DNA from: Hyphomonas sp. TMED17
GTDB taxonomy: Bacteria > Pseudomonadota > Alphaproteobacteria > Caulobacterales > Hyphomonadaceae
DNA: 64,000 bases
Reading direction: 5' to 3'
Assembly: GCA_002172915.1 (NCBI GenBank)
Contig: NHBW01000005.1
Span: 264,466-328,465, forward strand
This document shows, piece by piece, positions 26,637 to 35,096 of this stretch; the stretch's first letter is position 1; the number at the start of each line of letters is the position of its first letter. The position numbers were made by a program, and so were the translations under genes. The notes under the pieces were generated by a model. The model saw nothing but the letters and a program-made list of their open reading frames with translations, had not been told where the DNA came from and did not search any database.

Positions 26637-27956
26637 ATGTTCGATATTAAAGCTATTCGTGAAGCGCCGGATGAATTTCGACAGGCATGGAATCGCAAAA
26701 AGGCAGGGTCCGGCGACGTGGTTGATCGGATAATGGCGCTCGCCGAGGCAGTCAGACAGGCCACGACCCGCAAACAGGATGCCGAAACAGTACGGAATAC
26801 AAATTCGAAATTGATTGGTAAGGCCAAAGCGACTGGCGACGAGGCGGAAGCACAACGGCTTATGCAGATTGTCGCTGACGCGAAAGCCTTGATCGAACAG
26901 AGCGGAACCGAGGAGCTGGCAGCTCAAGGCGAGCTTGATAATCTTCTAAGCGGTTTGCCTAATCTGCCTCTACCAGACGTGCCGGCCGGCGAGAGCGAAG
27001 ATGAAAATGTCCAGCAAGGTGAAGTCTGGGGTCAGCCAAGAGAATTTTCCTTCCCAGTGCAGGATCATGCCGATTTTGGCAGCAATTTGAAAGATGCAAG
27101 TGGTGCCTCGCTTCTCGACTTTGAGGCAGCGACGAATATGTCAGGCGCCAGATTCGTTGCCATAAGAGGGCAATTGGCCAGACTCGAGCGGGCACTCGGG
27201 GCATTCATGCTCGATTTCCAAACGGAAACCAACGCTTATACCGAAGTTTCACCGCCTTTATTGGTTCGGTCGCAAGCGCTTTACGGTACTGGGCAACTAC
27301 CGAAATTCGAAGAGGATTTGTTCAAAGTTGGCGATCAGCACTATCTGATCCCGACCGCAGAAGTGCCGCTAACCAATATGGTAGCTGGTCAAATCTTGAA
27401 TGACGAGCAGTTGCCGCTGCGGATGACAGCACAAACGCCTTGTTTCCGTTCGGAGGCCGGTAGTGCCGGTCGCGATACCAAAGGCATGATACGCTTGCAC
27501 CAGTTTATTAAAGTCGAGCTGGTATCGATTGTACGTGATCAGGCTGAAGGTCTGGCAGAGCTGGAGCGTATGACAAGGTGTGCCGAAGCTGTTCTCGAGG
27601 CTTTGAACCTGCCATATCGGCGGATGCTATTATGTGCTGGTGATATGGGGGCAGGCGCCCGCAAGACTTATGACCTCGAAGTCTGGCTGCCCAGCCAGAA
27701 TACTTATCGCGAAATTAGCTCATGCTCCTACTGCGGTGAATTTCAAGCGCGCAGAATGAATGCGCGCTGGCGCCCAGCGGTAAGTGAGGCGACACCGAAA
27801 CCGAAGCCGGTATATGCGCACACATTAAATGGCTCGGGGCTTGCTGTTGGCCGGACCCTTGTCGCCATTATGGAAAATTATCAGGAAGCAGATGGTTCGC
27901 TAACAGTGCCACCGGTTCTAAGAGGATATCTGGGTGGCCTGGAGTCAATTGGGTGA
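26637..27956 (+). CDS. serS: seryl-tRNA synthetase
   Basis: A 439-residue class II SerRS. The N-terminal coiled-coil arm that grips the tRNA variable loop spans about residues 25-110 (MFDIKAIREAPDEFRQAWNR opening). Motif 2 contains CFRSEAGSAGRDTKGMIRLHQF and motif 3 contains LNGSGLAVGRTLVAIMENY. The ATG at 26637 has no strong Shine-Dalgarno, and the leader carries two inverted repeats. surE follows with a four-base GTGA overlap, the start of a conserved serS-surE-pcm operon. Confidence 0.97.
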   Translation: MFDIKAIREAPDEFRQAWNRKKAGSGDVVDRIMALAEAVRQATTRKQDAETVRNTNSKLIGKAKATGDEAEAQRLMQIVADAKALIEQSGTEELAAQGELDNLLSGLPNLPLPDVPAGESEDENVQQGEVWGQPREFSFPVQDHADFGSNLKDASGASLLDFEAATNMSGARFVAIRGQLARLERALGAFMLDFQTETNAYTEVSPPLLVRSQALYGTGQLPKFEEDLFKVGDQHYLIPTAEVPLTNMVAGQILNDEQLPLRMTAQTPCFRSEAGSAGRDTKGMIRLHQFIKVELVSIVRDQAEGLAELERMTRCAEAVLEALNLPYRRMLLCAGDMGAGARKTYDLEVWLPSQNTYREISSCSYCGEFQARRMNARWRPAVSEATPKPKPVYAHTLNGSGLAVGRTLVAIMENYQEADGSLTVPPVLRGYLGGLESIG

Positions 27957-28741
27957 GGATACTTCTAACCAATGATGACGGCATAAACGCCCCCGGTTTA
28001 GAGGTTCTGCATGATATCGCGATTGATTTGCTAGAGAGTTTGGGTGTCGATGATCCGGATGCAAATATCTGGACGGTCGCCCCCGATGTCGAGCAGTCCG
28101 GAAGAGGGCGGGCGATATCGCTGACGGAGTTCGTTCGCGTTAGACAAGTTTCAGAGCGGCGCTGGAGCGTTGCAGGGACGCCCAGTGACTGTGTTTTGCT
28201 GGCGCTCGAAGACTTATTGCCAAGCAAGCCGGATCTCATCCTGTCAGGCGTTAATGAAGGCCAGAATATCGCAGAGGATACGAGTTTTTCCGGAACCGTT
28301 GCAGCCGCACTATTTGGAATGCAGCACGGCGTCGCATCAATTGCACTTAGCCAGTCAAAGGGGTTCCGGTCACAAGGTTCGTGTCCGTGGGAAACACCGC
28401 GTAATTGGGGTGCTAAAGTGCTGGCCCCGCTTGTCAGACAAAAATGGCCTGATGACGTGATATTAAATATTAATTTTCCCGACAGAGACCCCGATTCCGT
28501 AAGCGGCATTCAATTTACACGGCAGGGTTGTCGCGACGAGCAGATTATAAAAACTGAGGTTCGCGAAGATTTACGCGGGACGCCCTATTACTGGATCGGC
28601 TATCGCGGCAAGCTGTCAAATCCTGATCAGGGTACTGATTTGCGCGCAATCTATGATGGCTATGTTTCGATCACACCTCTACATGTCGACTTGACCCATG
28701 AAACATTTCTGACTGAAATGAAGAAGTTATGGACGGACTGA
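27953..28741 (+). CDS. surE: 5'/3'-nucleotidase SurE
   Basis: A 262-residue SurE phosphatase, which removes phosphate from nucleoside 5'- or 3'-monophosphates using a divalent metal. The N-terminus RILLTNDDGINAPGL carries the metal-binding Asp8-Asp9 pair, with further family marks AGTPSDCVLLAL and LILSGVNEGQNIAEDTSFSGT. The start is GTG at 27953, overlapping the serS stop. Its end overlaps the start of pcm by 13 bases. The surE-pcm pair is widely linked to stationary-phase survival and protein repair. Confidence 0.96.
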   Translation: MRILLTNDDGINAPGLEVLHDIAIDLLESLGVDDPDANIWTVAPDVEQSGRGRAISLTEFVRVRQVSERRWSVAGTPSDCVLLALEDLLPSKPDLILSGVNEGQNIAEDTSFSGTVAAALFGMQHGVASIALSQSKGFRSQGSCPWETPRNWGAKVLAPLVRQKWPDDVILNINFPDRDPDSVSGIQFTRQGCRDEQIIKTEVREDLRGTPYYWIGYRGKLSNPDQGTDLRAIYDGYVSITPLHVDLTHETFLTEMKKLWTD

Positions 28742-29382
28742 GTCGCGATCAAATTCGCTCGGCGCGTATGGTTCTGGCAATGCGGCGTCAGGGGATACTT
28801 GACCCTCATATCCTGTCGGGATTCGAATCCGTCGACCGCTCGGCCTTTGTCGGATCTGACTTTGACCGCCTAATATTTGAAGATTGCACTATTCCAATTG
28901 CATGTGGTCAGTCGATCCCGGCCCCGAGTGTGATCGCGCAGCTGATCGCCGCTCTAGAACTTCATACTGATGACATTCGCGAGATTCTGGTCGTCGGCGC
29001 CGGCAGTGGCTATAGTTGTGCGTTGCTGGCGCAATATTGCCAGCATGTTCATGGGGTCGAGCGCTATAAGACGCTCGCCGAGCAGGCGGCCAAACGGCTC
29101 GGCTATCTGAATATTGCTAATGTCAGCATCCATCATGGCGACGGGTTGGAAGGACTAGGGCTTGCTGGGCCTTATGATCGGATTGTTCTCATGGGAACGA
29201 TCAGTACTATACCTGCCATATTGGTCGATCAGCTCAGTGCTAATGGGCGTTTAACCGCGCTAATACAGGCGGCCGACGGGACCCAGACGATCCGGTCAAT
29301 TCGGGAACGCAAAATTATTTCGGAGATAGCGCTCGACGGCGCAATGACACCTTTGGTTAAAGGGCTAGCTGCGGTCCTGTGA
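28729..29382 (+). CDS. pcm: protein-L-isoaspartate O-methyltransferase
   Basis: A 217-residue PCMT that methylates L-isoaspartyl residues in aged proteins using S-adenosylmethionine. The SAM-binding glycine loop is ILVVGAGSGYSCALLA, followed by the acidic HGVERY. The substrate-binding region reads IACGQSIPAPSVIA where E. coli has a GHGQTISQP-like stretch, so it is a recognisable but somewhat divergent variant. The ATG at 28729 lies inside surE. The bidirectional terminator at 29403 ends the serS-surE-pcm transcript. The commonly linked LysM peptidase gene is not next to it here. Confidence 0.92.
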   Translation: MDGLSRDQIRSARMVLAMRRQGILDPHILSGFESVDRSAFVGSDFDRLIFEDCTIPIACGQSIPAPSVIAQLIAALELHTDDIREILVVGAGSGYSCALLAQYCQHVHGVERYKTLAEQAAKRLGYLNIANVSIHHGDGLEGLGLAGPYDRIVLMGTISTIPAILVDQLSANGRLTALIQAADGTQTIRSIRERKIISEIALDGAMTPLVKGLAAVL

Positions 29383-29402
29383 GTATTTCGGGCGCGTAAA
29401 TA

Positions 29403-29434
29403 AAAACCGACGGCCAGAACTGACCGTCGGTTTT
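29403..29434. terminator. bidirectional intrinsic terminator between pcm and the SDR gene
   Basis: AAAACCGACGG (29403-29413) and CCGTCGGTTTT (29424-29434) form an 11-bp perfect inverted repeat with a 10-base loop. A and T runs on both sides let it serve both convergent genes. Confidence 0.88.
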
Positions 29435-29457
29435 AAAATGTCTGGCTCTTTAGACGT

Positions 29458-30378
29458 TTATGACTTTGCGGCGGCTTCCTGCAGACGCGCAAAGATATTG
29501 CCGCCATGTCCAGCGCCAGAATCGAAGGCGGTCTGTACCGACGTATCGGTTATTTGTTCCCATTTATCGGCAACAGCTTCAGCAGTCAGCGCGTCGCCCT
29601 GTCCGACAAAGGCACCGTTTGTTTCAACAATCTGGGCCATTGAGAAAGCGCCGGCGCCAGCCGAGAGGATCATGCCGGTCGGGGCGTCTTCTTTAACCAG
29701 ATTAATCACGCCGGGGGTGACATATTCCGGCTTGAGATTGTCGAGCATTTGTTGCGGCATCAGACCTTCGGTCATCCGGGTTGCCGCAATAGGACACACA
29801 GTGTTGATTTTAATGTTATTCTTAGCGCCCTCGATTTTTAGCGTATTCATCATACCAACAACGCCGAGCTTACCTGCGCCATAATTGGCCTGACCAAAAT
29901 TACCGTACAGGCCGGTTGATGAGGTCGTTACTACAATCCGACCGTAGTTCTGGTCTTTCATAATGTTCCAGGCAGCGTGGATTGGTTTGAACGAGCCGAG
30001 CAAGTGGACGTCGATAACGAGATTAATGTCTTCATTCGTCATTTTCGAGAATGATTTATCCCGCAAAATACCGGCATTTGCGATTATGATATCGATCCGG
30101 CCAAAGGCCTCCATCGTATCATCAATCATTTTCTGTACGCCCTTATCATCAGTCACCGATGAGCCATTGGCGATCGCTTCGCCGCCCATGGCTTTAATTT
30201 CCGCAACGACTTTTTCGGCGGCCTCTGAATTTCCGCCACTGCCATCCATGCTTCCGCCGAGGTCGTTGACAACAACTTTCGCACTGCGCCGAGCCAATTC
30301 GAGTGCATGCTCACGGCCTAGGCCGCCGCCAGCACCGGTAACAATGGCAACGCGATTATCAAAACGGATATCGGACAT
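29458..30378 (-). CDS. short-chain dehydrogenase/reductase, 3-hydroxyacyl-CoA dehydrogenase-like (MFE-2 type)
   Basis: A 306-residue classical SDR. The cofactor motif is VTGAGGGLGREHALELA, followed by VVVNDLGGSMDGSGG, an N-terminal pattern shared with the dehydrogenase domain of peroxisomal multifunctional enzyme type 2 and bacterial relatives. The catalytic set includes Ser in VTTSSTGLYG and YGAGK (Tyr/Lys), and the NAG motif is ANAGILRD. Likely reaction is NAD-dependent oxidation of a 3-hydroxyacyl-CoA or hydroxysteroid. I start at the ATG 30376-30378 (MSDIRFDNRVAIVTG), with AGGAG on its strand; a longer frame upstream is unconserved. Its terminator is shared with pcm and it is divergent from the VOC gene. 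Confidence 0.9.
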   Translation of the reverse strand: MSDIRFDNRVAIVTGAGGGLGREHALELARRSAKVVVNDLGGSMDGSGGNSEAAEKVVAEIKAMGGEAIANGSSVTDDKGVQKMIDDTMEAFGRIDIIIANAGILRDKSFSKMTNEDINLVIDVHLLGSFKPIHAAWNIMKDQNYGRIVVTTSSTGLYGNFGQANYGAGKLGVVGMMNTLKIEGAKNNIKINTVCPIAATRMTEGLMPQQMLDNLKPEYVTPGVINLVKEDAPTGMILSAGAGAFSMAQIVETNGAFVGQGDALTAEAVADKWEQITDTSVQTAFDSGAGHGGNIFARLQEAAAKS

Positions 30379-30524
30379 TTGAGGAACACTCCTATTTAAA
30401 ATCATACTACAAATTTTGTTCTGGTGTCTTCGATCATTATGGCGACAGAAGGTCAAGCTATGGCGCAGCGTCAGGCATTGCCACGATACTGTTGGCATGG
30501 TCTGAAAATGTGTAGGAGGAACCA

Positions 30525-30896
30525 ATCAAGCTTACTTATTTGACACTCGGATCAAACGATATCGAACGGTCGTTGGCCTTTTATGACCAGATTCTAGGGG
30601 AGTTGGGTGCAAGACAATTGTTTAATAATGGGCGGCTATATTTTTACGGTACAGGGCCTGGCGAGGTCATGCTCGCTATTGGTGGGCCCCATAATAAAAA
30701 AGAGGCAACATCCGGAAATGGCGTAATGGCCGCGCTGAGCGCACCTGATCATACCACTGTCGAGCGTGTTTATGCTAACGCAATGGAACTAAATGCTGTT
30801 GATGAAGGCGCTCCGGGCAATCGGATGCCGACATTTTATGGGGCTTACTTCCGAGATCCCGATGGCAATAAGATCTGCGTCTGCAAACTTGGTTAG
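30525..30896 (+). CDS. VOC superfamily (glyoxalase/dioxygenase-like) protein with apparent ATC start
   Basis: A small single-domain VOC protein. Typical parts are the first strand and helix TYLTLGSNDIERSLAFYDQIL and the C-terminal FRDPDGNKICVCKL with the metal-ligand region. Reaction unknown; members include glyoxalase I and dioxygenases. The start is odd: the frame has a stop at 30513, then no ATG/GTG/CTG/TTG until TTG at 30540, which would cut into the first beta-strand. A strong AGGAGG (30514-30519) lies five bases before an in-frame ATC at 30525, which gives the full strand (IKLTYLTLG) and 123 residues. I list the ATC start; the conservative start is 30540. Divergent from the SDR gene. 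Confidence 0.78.
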   Translation: MKLTYLTLGSNDIERSLAFYDQILGELGARQLFNNGRLYFYGTGPGEVMLAIGGPHNKKEATSGNGVMAALSAPDHTTVERVYANAMELNAVDEGAPGNRMPTFYGAYFRDPDGNKICVCKLG

Positions 30897-30994
30897 GGAT
30901 TTATCGGGCGGCTGCGCAATAAGGTGCCGCCCGCGACGAGAATCGGTATTAGTTAGGTTAGGATATTCCAGTTAGCGGCTAGAGGGAAAAGCAA

Positions 30995-32272
30995 ATGGAG
31001 TGGGGATGGGATAATGTCAGAGCCCTGATCGGTATTATTCTGATCTACGGGATTGCGTATGGCTTTTCGGAAAATAAAAGGGCCTTCCCTTGGCGAATAG
31101 TTATCGGCGCGACCATTATACAGGCGGCATTGGCACTGATTTTATTCGGTGTGCCATTGATCAGAAGCGGCCTGTTTCAGGCCAATCTGGTCGTAGATAG
31201 TCTGATTAGCGCCACGGCTTATGGTACGAGTTTTGTATTCGGCCCTGTCTTTGGAACGCAAGCTGGCTGGGAAGGTTTGACCGGGCAACCTGGTCCGATC
31301 TTTGCTTTACATTTATTGCCGCTAATTATCGTTATTGCAGCGTTATCGGCCGTTTTATGGCATTGGCATTTATTGCGCTGGGTGACGAAAAGCTTTGCGG
31401 TCGTTTTTAATCGCTTGCTCGGCCTCGGCGGTGCCACGTCGCTTGCGGTTTCGGCGAATGTCTTCATGGGCATGACAGAGTCGCCCGTGCTGGTGAAGCC
31501 TTATCTGCTGAAAATGACACGCTCGGAAATCTTCATTCTGATGACCGCTGGATTTGCGACCGTTGCCGGCAGTGTACTGGTTCTGTATGGCGTGTTTCTG
31601 GACGGCGTATTACCAAATGCGCTTGGACAATTGCTGGGTGCTTCATTAATCGCAACGCCTGCAGCGGTTGCTGTGTCGCTAGTGATGGTACCGGAAACAA
31701 ACGACATCAACCAGCGCGCATACGAGCCGGATTTCGAGTATAATTCGACCATGGATGCCTTCTCGACTGGCGCATCCGACGGCCTTAAAATTCTTGCCAA
31801 TATTGTAACAATGTTGATTGCGGCTTTCGCCGTCCTTTATCTGGTCAATGAATTGTTCGGAGCACTCCCAGACTTTAACGGCAGTGAATTGTCGATAGAG
31901 CGTATCCTTGGATGGCTGTTTGCACCGCTGATGTACATGATTGGCGTGCCGCTCGGCGAAGCGGCGCAGGCTGGATCCTTAATGGGCGTAAAAACCGTTC
32001 TGACGGAGTTTGTTGCCTTTCTCCAGCTCGCAGAAATACCTGCTGGTGACATGTCACAACGGACCCGCATGATTACGGCACACGCGATATGTGGTTTTGC
32101 GAATATTGGCTCTGTCGGTATATTAATCGGCGGTCTGTCAATGATTGAGCCAGGGCGTCGTTCAACATTTCTCGAACTGGCTGGAATAACATTGGTATCA
32201 GGTACGCTTGCAACCTGTCTGTCTGCAGCGATAGTCGCCTTGTTACCGGTGAACCTTTTCTTTGGAGGCTAA
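30995..32272 (+). CDS. concentrative nucleoside transporter (CNT/NupC family)
   Basis: A 425-residue inner-membrane protein with about ten hydrophobic segments. Family landmarks are the N-terminal domain (residues 1-90), the gate region GVPLIRSGLFQANLVVDSLI, the AVSANVFMGMTESPVLVKPYL motif with substrate-contact glutamate, and late segments with GVPLGEAAQAGSLMGVKTVLTEFVAF and ICGFANIGSVGILIGGL. CNT proteins import nucleosides with Na+ or H+. A GAGGG lies before the ATG. The stop at 32270-32272 is only four bases before the TonB-dependent receptor start, and the receptor's Shine-Dalgarno is inside this gene, so the two are translationally linked. Confidence 0.93.
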   Translation: MEWGWDNVRALIGIILIYGIAYGFSENKRAFPWRIVIGATIIQAALALILFGVPLIRSGLFQANLVVDSLISATAYGTSFVFGPVFGTQAGWEGLTGQPGPIFALHLLPLIIVIAALSAVLWHWHLLRWVTKSFAVVFNRLLGLGGATSLAVSANVFMGMTESPVLVKPYLLKMTRSEIFILMTAGFATVAGSVLVLYGVFLDGVLPNALGQLLGASLIATPAAVAVSLVMVPETNDINQRAYEPDFEYNSTMDAFSTGASDGLKILANIVTMLIAAFAVLYLVNELFGALPDFNGSELSIERILGWLFAPLMYMIGVPLGEAAQAGSLMGVKTVLTEFVAFLQLAEIPAGDMSQRTRMITAHAICGFANIGSVGILIGGLSMIEPGRRSTFLELAGITLVSGTLATCLSAAIVALLPVNLFFGG

Positions 32273-32276
32273 CTTT

Positions 32277-34427
32277 ATGGCATTAGTGAAAAAATTAATC
32301 GTATCCGGCGCCGTTGGCGCACTGGTAGGGCCTTTCGCCACTGCCCAGATGATCGATCAAATCGCGACACGCGACGCAGTAAGGGCGTTGGATGATTGTA
32401 TGGCGGCCGGAGCAACCGAACTGCAGTGCAAACGGGACCTTCCGGCTAATCTTATGGCGGGTCTTAGTACAGACGAGGATGTCAGGTTCCAGTCAATCTC
32501 GGTCTTCGGGGTGAGTGGCTTAGACCGAGCAGGAAATTCGAGTATTATCTCGGCTCGTGATATAGCTGATCTTGCCGCGGACCATCCAGCCGAGATACTG
32601 AACACCGTTCCCGGTGTGAATATACATATGAATTCGCTACAGGAACATCTGATTGCCATTCGCTCACCGGTATTAACCGGCGGTGCCGGGCAAGGAAGCT
32701 TTCTGGTTCTGGAAAATGGTGTGCCGACCCGATCTCCGGCTTTTGGAAACGTCAATATTCTAATCGAACCACATCACGAGACGGCAGATTATATCGAGAT
32801 AGTTCGGGGGCCGGGATCGGCGCAATATGGCTCAAATGCTGTCCATGGGCTGATAAATATCATTCACGGTGGTCCGCGGGAACGCGGTATTAGAGCCCAT
32901 TTATCGGGATCGACCCTTGGTCGCCAGAAACTCGATCTGATTGCCGATCAGGGATATATCGGACGCGGTGCGCTGTCGCTACAGTCTGACACTGGATGGC
33001 GTGACAATACCGACTTACTGCAGCTAAAGGCGTCCGGCCAGGTCGAAACGACCCTTGGTGGCTGGATGATTACCGGTTGGGGATCATCGTCGTACATGGA
33101 ACAGGAAACCGCTGATTTCATCAATGGCGCCGAAGCTTATAAGGATCGCGACGTTGCGAAATCGAATGATGATCCGCTGGCATATCGCAATGCATGGTCA
33201 GTGCGGGTCGGGGCGCGACTTGAACGTGACATATTCGGCGGCGAGCTGTCGCTAACGCCGTTTGCGCGCCATCAGAATATGGATTTCCGTCAACATTTCT
33301 TGCCAAATAAAAGTTTTGAAGAAAACGGCCATACCGGCGCGGGCATCATGGTGCGCTATAATGATACGCTGAGTGAAGATATCGACTGGAGACTTGGCTT
33401 TGATAGCGATATCGCGTCCGGTTACCTGAAAGAACGTCAGGATGACCCGTTCGGCTTCTTTCCGGGCGATGGTCGTTTTCCGGTCGGGCTGCATTATGAT
33501 TATGACGTCGACACAGCCCTATTTGCGGTCTGGAGCGAGCTTGACTGGCATATCAATGCCCGAACTGAGCTGCAGTTCGGAATTCGTGCTGAAACGCATG
33601 ATTATAATTATCGAACAAACATAGAGGCGGGGGTAAATGGTCGCTTCAAAGTGCCTGAAGACCGCGACGACGATTTTACCTTTGTTACGCCAAAACTGGC
33701 TCTATTGTACGCGGTGACGCCAGATACGACACTTTATGCCCGTTATGCACGCGCCAGTCGGGCACCGCAGGCCAGCGATCTGTACCGTATCCAGTCGCTT
33801 CAGGGGACTGCCGAAGCTGGTGTGGAAACAGCCGATAGTTTTGAAGTCGGGTTACGGGGCCTCGGGTTTGACGGAAGACTGGTCTATGACATTGCAGCCT
33901 ATCACATGGAGAAAGACAATTTCTTCTTCCGCGATGCTGACGGACTAAATGTGACTGATGGCGCCACCCGGCACCAGGGTATTGAAGCAGGCGCTGACCT
34001 TGCTATGAGTGAGCAGTGGCGCCTGCGCGGGTCATTATCGTGGTCCGATCAGACCTACCGGTTTGACCGCGTCGTGGGGCGCGCTTCGGATACGATTACC
34101 AAGGGCGATAGCATAGATACGGCCCCCGAATGGCTCGCCGATATCGCGCTTGTTTGGTCGCCAGATGAGCATTTCGAAACAGTTCTATCTGCCGAGCATA
34201 TTGGGGACTATTTCACAAATCCCGGTAATACGCGTTCTTATCCGGGGCATACTGTTTTGTCGTTACGGACAAGCTATCAATACAGTCCTAAGCTCACGGC
34301 CTACGTCAATGTTCGGAACCTATTTGATACTGCTTATGCTGATCGTGCAGACTTCGGCTTCGGATCTGACCGTTTCTTCCCCGGTGAGCCATTAAATGTC
34401 ACAATCGGCGTACGCAGGACGTTTTAA
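32277..34427 (+). CDS. TonB-dependent outer-membrane receptor, probable nucleoside-compound uptake
   Basis: A 716-residue receptor with a signal peptide ending near ATAQ (residues 21-24), a pre-plug segment of about 45 residues, a TonB-box-like SISVFGVSG (73-81), a plug domain (DHPAEILNTVPGVNIHM, YIEIVRGPGSAQYGSNAVHGLINI) and a 22-strand-type barrel ending in the usual terminal phenylalanine (VTIGVRRTF). The pre-plug segment has a Cys41/Cys51 pair, unusual for the family. I place the start at the ATG 32277 with GGAGG at 32264-32268. The ligand is unknown; close coupling to a nucleoside transporter suggests nucleosides, nucleotides or oligonucleotide fragments. Confidence 0.92.
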   Translation: MALVKKLIVSGAVGALVGPFATAQMIDQIATRDAVRALDDCMAAGATELQCKRDLPANLMAGLSTDEDVRFQSISVFGVSGLDRAGNSSIISARDIADLAADHPAEILNTVPGVNIHMNSLQEHLIAIRSPVLTGGAGQGSFLVLENGVPTRSPAFGNVNILIEPHHETADYIEIVRGPGSAQYGSNAVHGLINIIHGGPRERGIRAHLSGSTLGRQKLDLIADQGYIGRGALSLQSDTGWRDNTDLLQLKASGQVETTLGGWMITGWGSSSYMEQETADFINGAEAYKDRDVAKSNDDPLAYRNAWSVRVGARLERDIFGGELSLTPFARHQNMDFRQHFLPNKSFEENGHTGAGIMVRYNDTLSEDIDWRLGFDSDIASGYLKERQDDPFGFFPGDGRFPVGLHYDYDVDTALFAVWSELDWHINARTELQFGIRAETHDYNYRTNIEAGVNGRFKVPEDRDDDFTFVTPKLALLYAVTPDTTLYARYARASRAPQASDLYRIQSLQGTAEAGVETADSFEVGLRGLGFDGRLVYDIAAYHMEKDNFFFRDADGLNVTDGATRHQGIEAGADLAMSEQWRLRGSLSWSDQTYRFDRVVGRASDTITKGDSIDTAPEWLADIALVWSPDEHFETVLSAEHIGDYFTNPGNTRSYPGHTVLSLRTSYQYSPKLTAYVNVRNLFDTAYADRADFGFGSDRFFPGEPLNVTIGVRRTF

Positions 34428-34446
34428 TGATAAAGGAGGCTTGCCA

Positions 34447-35058
34447 GTGAAGCTTTATCACACCCCAAAAGCTGTTAACCCCGAGCGGAGCTATACGTTT
34501 CTTAAAGCCAAAGGGAAGCTGGATGCCGTTGAAATTGAAGAGGTTTCTATCATGAAGCTCGAGCATCGTACGGATGCTTACAAGAAACTCTCGCCCTATT
34601 CACAGGTGCCTGTTCTCGTCCTGGATGATGGTAGTACATTAACCGAGAGCCGGGCAATTTGTACCTATTTTGAAGGCCGTTTTCCGGAGCCGAATTTACT
34701 TGGTCGGGATCCGAAAGAAAAAGCCGTGATAGAGATGTGGGATCGGCGAATTGAGCTTGGCTTTTTATCAAATATCGCGGTTTGGTTTCGCAATACGAGT
34801 CAAGTCATGGCGGCACTTGAAAACCCGCAATTGCCCGAAGCGGCGGCGAAGGCGGAGACACAAGTCCGGAAATTCGTAGCGACGCTAGATGAGCATCTGG
34901 CTGCGAATGAATGGTTGGCGGCGGACCGGTTTACGAATGCCGATATTACGATGCTTCTGACATGCGGATTTTCGTCCCTTGTTGGCTGGAAACCGCACAA
35001 AGAGCACGCGAATATTGCAGCATGGTATCAACGGACAAAAGCGCATATTGACCAATAA
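34447..35058 (+). CDS. glutathione S-transferase family protein
   Basis: A 203-residue GST. The N-terminal thioredoxin-like domain has the KLYHTPKAVNPERSYTFLKA start, the cis-proline SQVPVLVLDDG and the glutathione-binding TESRAICTYFE; the C-terminal helical domain holds ADRFTNADITMLLTCGF. The catalytic residue is not obvious, the usual Ser/Cys/Tyr zone reading TPKAVNPE. I choose the GTG at 34447, seven bases after AAGGAGG (34433-34439); the frame extends upstream into the receptor gene. It lies 19 bases after the receptor, so it is probably cotranscribed, although a functional tie to nucleoside uptake is not evident. Confidence 0.88.
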   Translation: MKLYHTPKAVNPERSYTFLKAKGKLDAVEIEEVSIMKLEHRTDAYKKLSPYSQVPVLVLDDGSTLTESRAICTYFEGRFPEPNLLGRDPKEKAVIEMWDRRIELGFLSNIAVWFRNTSQVMAALENPQLPEAAAKAETQVRKFVATLDEHLAANEWLAADRFTNADITMLLTCGFSSLVGWKPHKEHANIAAWYQRTKAHIDQ

Positions 35059-35075
35059 TCATTAGCTTTTTCAGC

Positions 35076-35096
35076 TATAGTACTGAGCGTACTATA
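35076..35096. repeat. perfect 8-bp palindrome between convergent GST and NAD(P)HX dehydratase genes
   Basis: TATAGTAC (35076-35083) and GTACTATA (35089-35096) flank TGAGC. The repeat overlaps the last codon and stop of the minus-strand gene. It has weak base composition and no T run, so it is a poor terminator and more like an operator or a chance palindrome. Confidence 0.4.

Noticed and set aside
27868..28509. Long antisense frame of 213 codons opposite serS/surE
   Set aside because: It is opposite well-conserved genes, has no ribosome site or family features and arises from codon bias.
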